From Amphibalanus amphitrite (lineage: Eukaryota; Arthropoda; Thecostraca; Balanomorpha; Balanidae), in contig NW_024881568.1 of the NCBI RefSeq assembly GCF_019059575.1, positions 186,001 to 250,000 of the forward strand: a DNA stretch of 64,000 nucleotides, given 5' to 3'. Below are positions 63,976 to 64,000 of this stretch, one piece after another; positions within the stretch are counted from its first letter, which is position 1, and each line of letters starts with the position of its first letter. The notes under the pieces are model-generated. The model did not search any database, was not told the origin of the DNA, and saw only the letters and a program-made list of their open reading frames with translations. A program made the position numbers and the translations under genes.

Positions 63976-64000
63976 CCAGTATAACACCTTTTGGGGCGAC
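63976..64000 (-). mobile_element. HINE-like element, copy H4, 3' end only
   Basis: CCAGTATAACACCTTTTGGG at the window end is the reverse complement of the 3' terminus of H1-H3, with T next to the terminus on the element strand. Confidence 0.65.

Overview
This is a window of animal nuclear DNA, most likely from an arthropod and perhaps a crustacean. The basis is many short GC-rich exons with GT-AG introns, a TATA-box secreted protease gene, and three gene families whose closest recognisable relatives are Polycomb-like, woc/ZMYM and SLO2/KCNT. The arthropod placement is inference.

Layout. 1-5723: a BEL/Pao LTR retrotransposon on the minus strand, running off the left edge. It was broken by two hAT-type insertions, each flanked by a perfect 8-bp target duplication. 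6290-8044 (+): the last four coding exons of a Polycomb-like (MTF2/PHF19) gene. 11410-24667 (+): a complete ZMYM/woc-type MYM zinc-finger gene with 20 coding exons; all intron phases agree and the protein is 1,380 residues. 28123-33295 (+): a two-exon secreted trypsin-like protease gene whose intron holds a Helentron-type element, a TTAA element and a miniature LTR retrotransposon. 43852-63210 (-): the last eleven recognisable coding exons of a SLO2/KCNT sodium-activated potassium channel gene, with introns full of transposons and minisatellites.

Mobile DNA. Eight related 0.9-1.2 kb elements (one of them enlarged to 3.5 kb by an inserted LINE) sit between TTAA (once TTAG) duplications. All carry a G-run/C-run hairpin near each end, and most are very rich in AGGTCA/TGACCT hexamers. 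Also present are three Helentron-associated (HINE-like) copies plus the start of a fourth, an 812-codon LINE reverse transcriptase ORF, a 1.5-kb LTR element with no protein genes, and two other small inverted-repeat elements. Several are nested, so their order of insertion can be read.

Most unusual feature. In two successive introns of the ZMYM gene the 3' splice site together with the first bases of the following exon has been tandemly amplified: 19 copies before the exon at 21611 and 8 before the exon at 22486. Other exons in both large genes have minisatellites lying against their splice sites. Pcl and ZMYM/woc are both chromatin regulators and lie head to tail; no functional link beyond that is visible.
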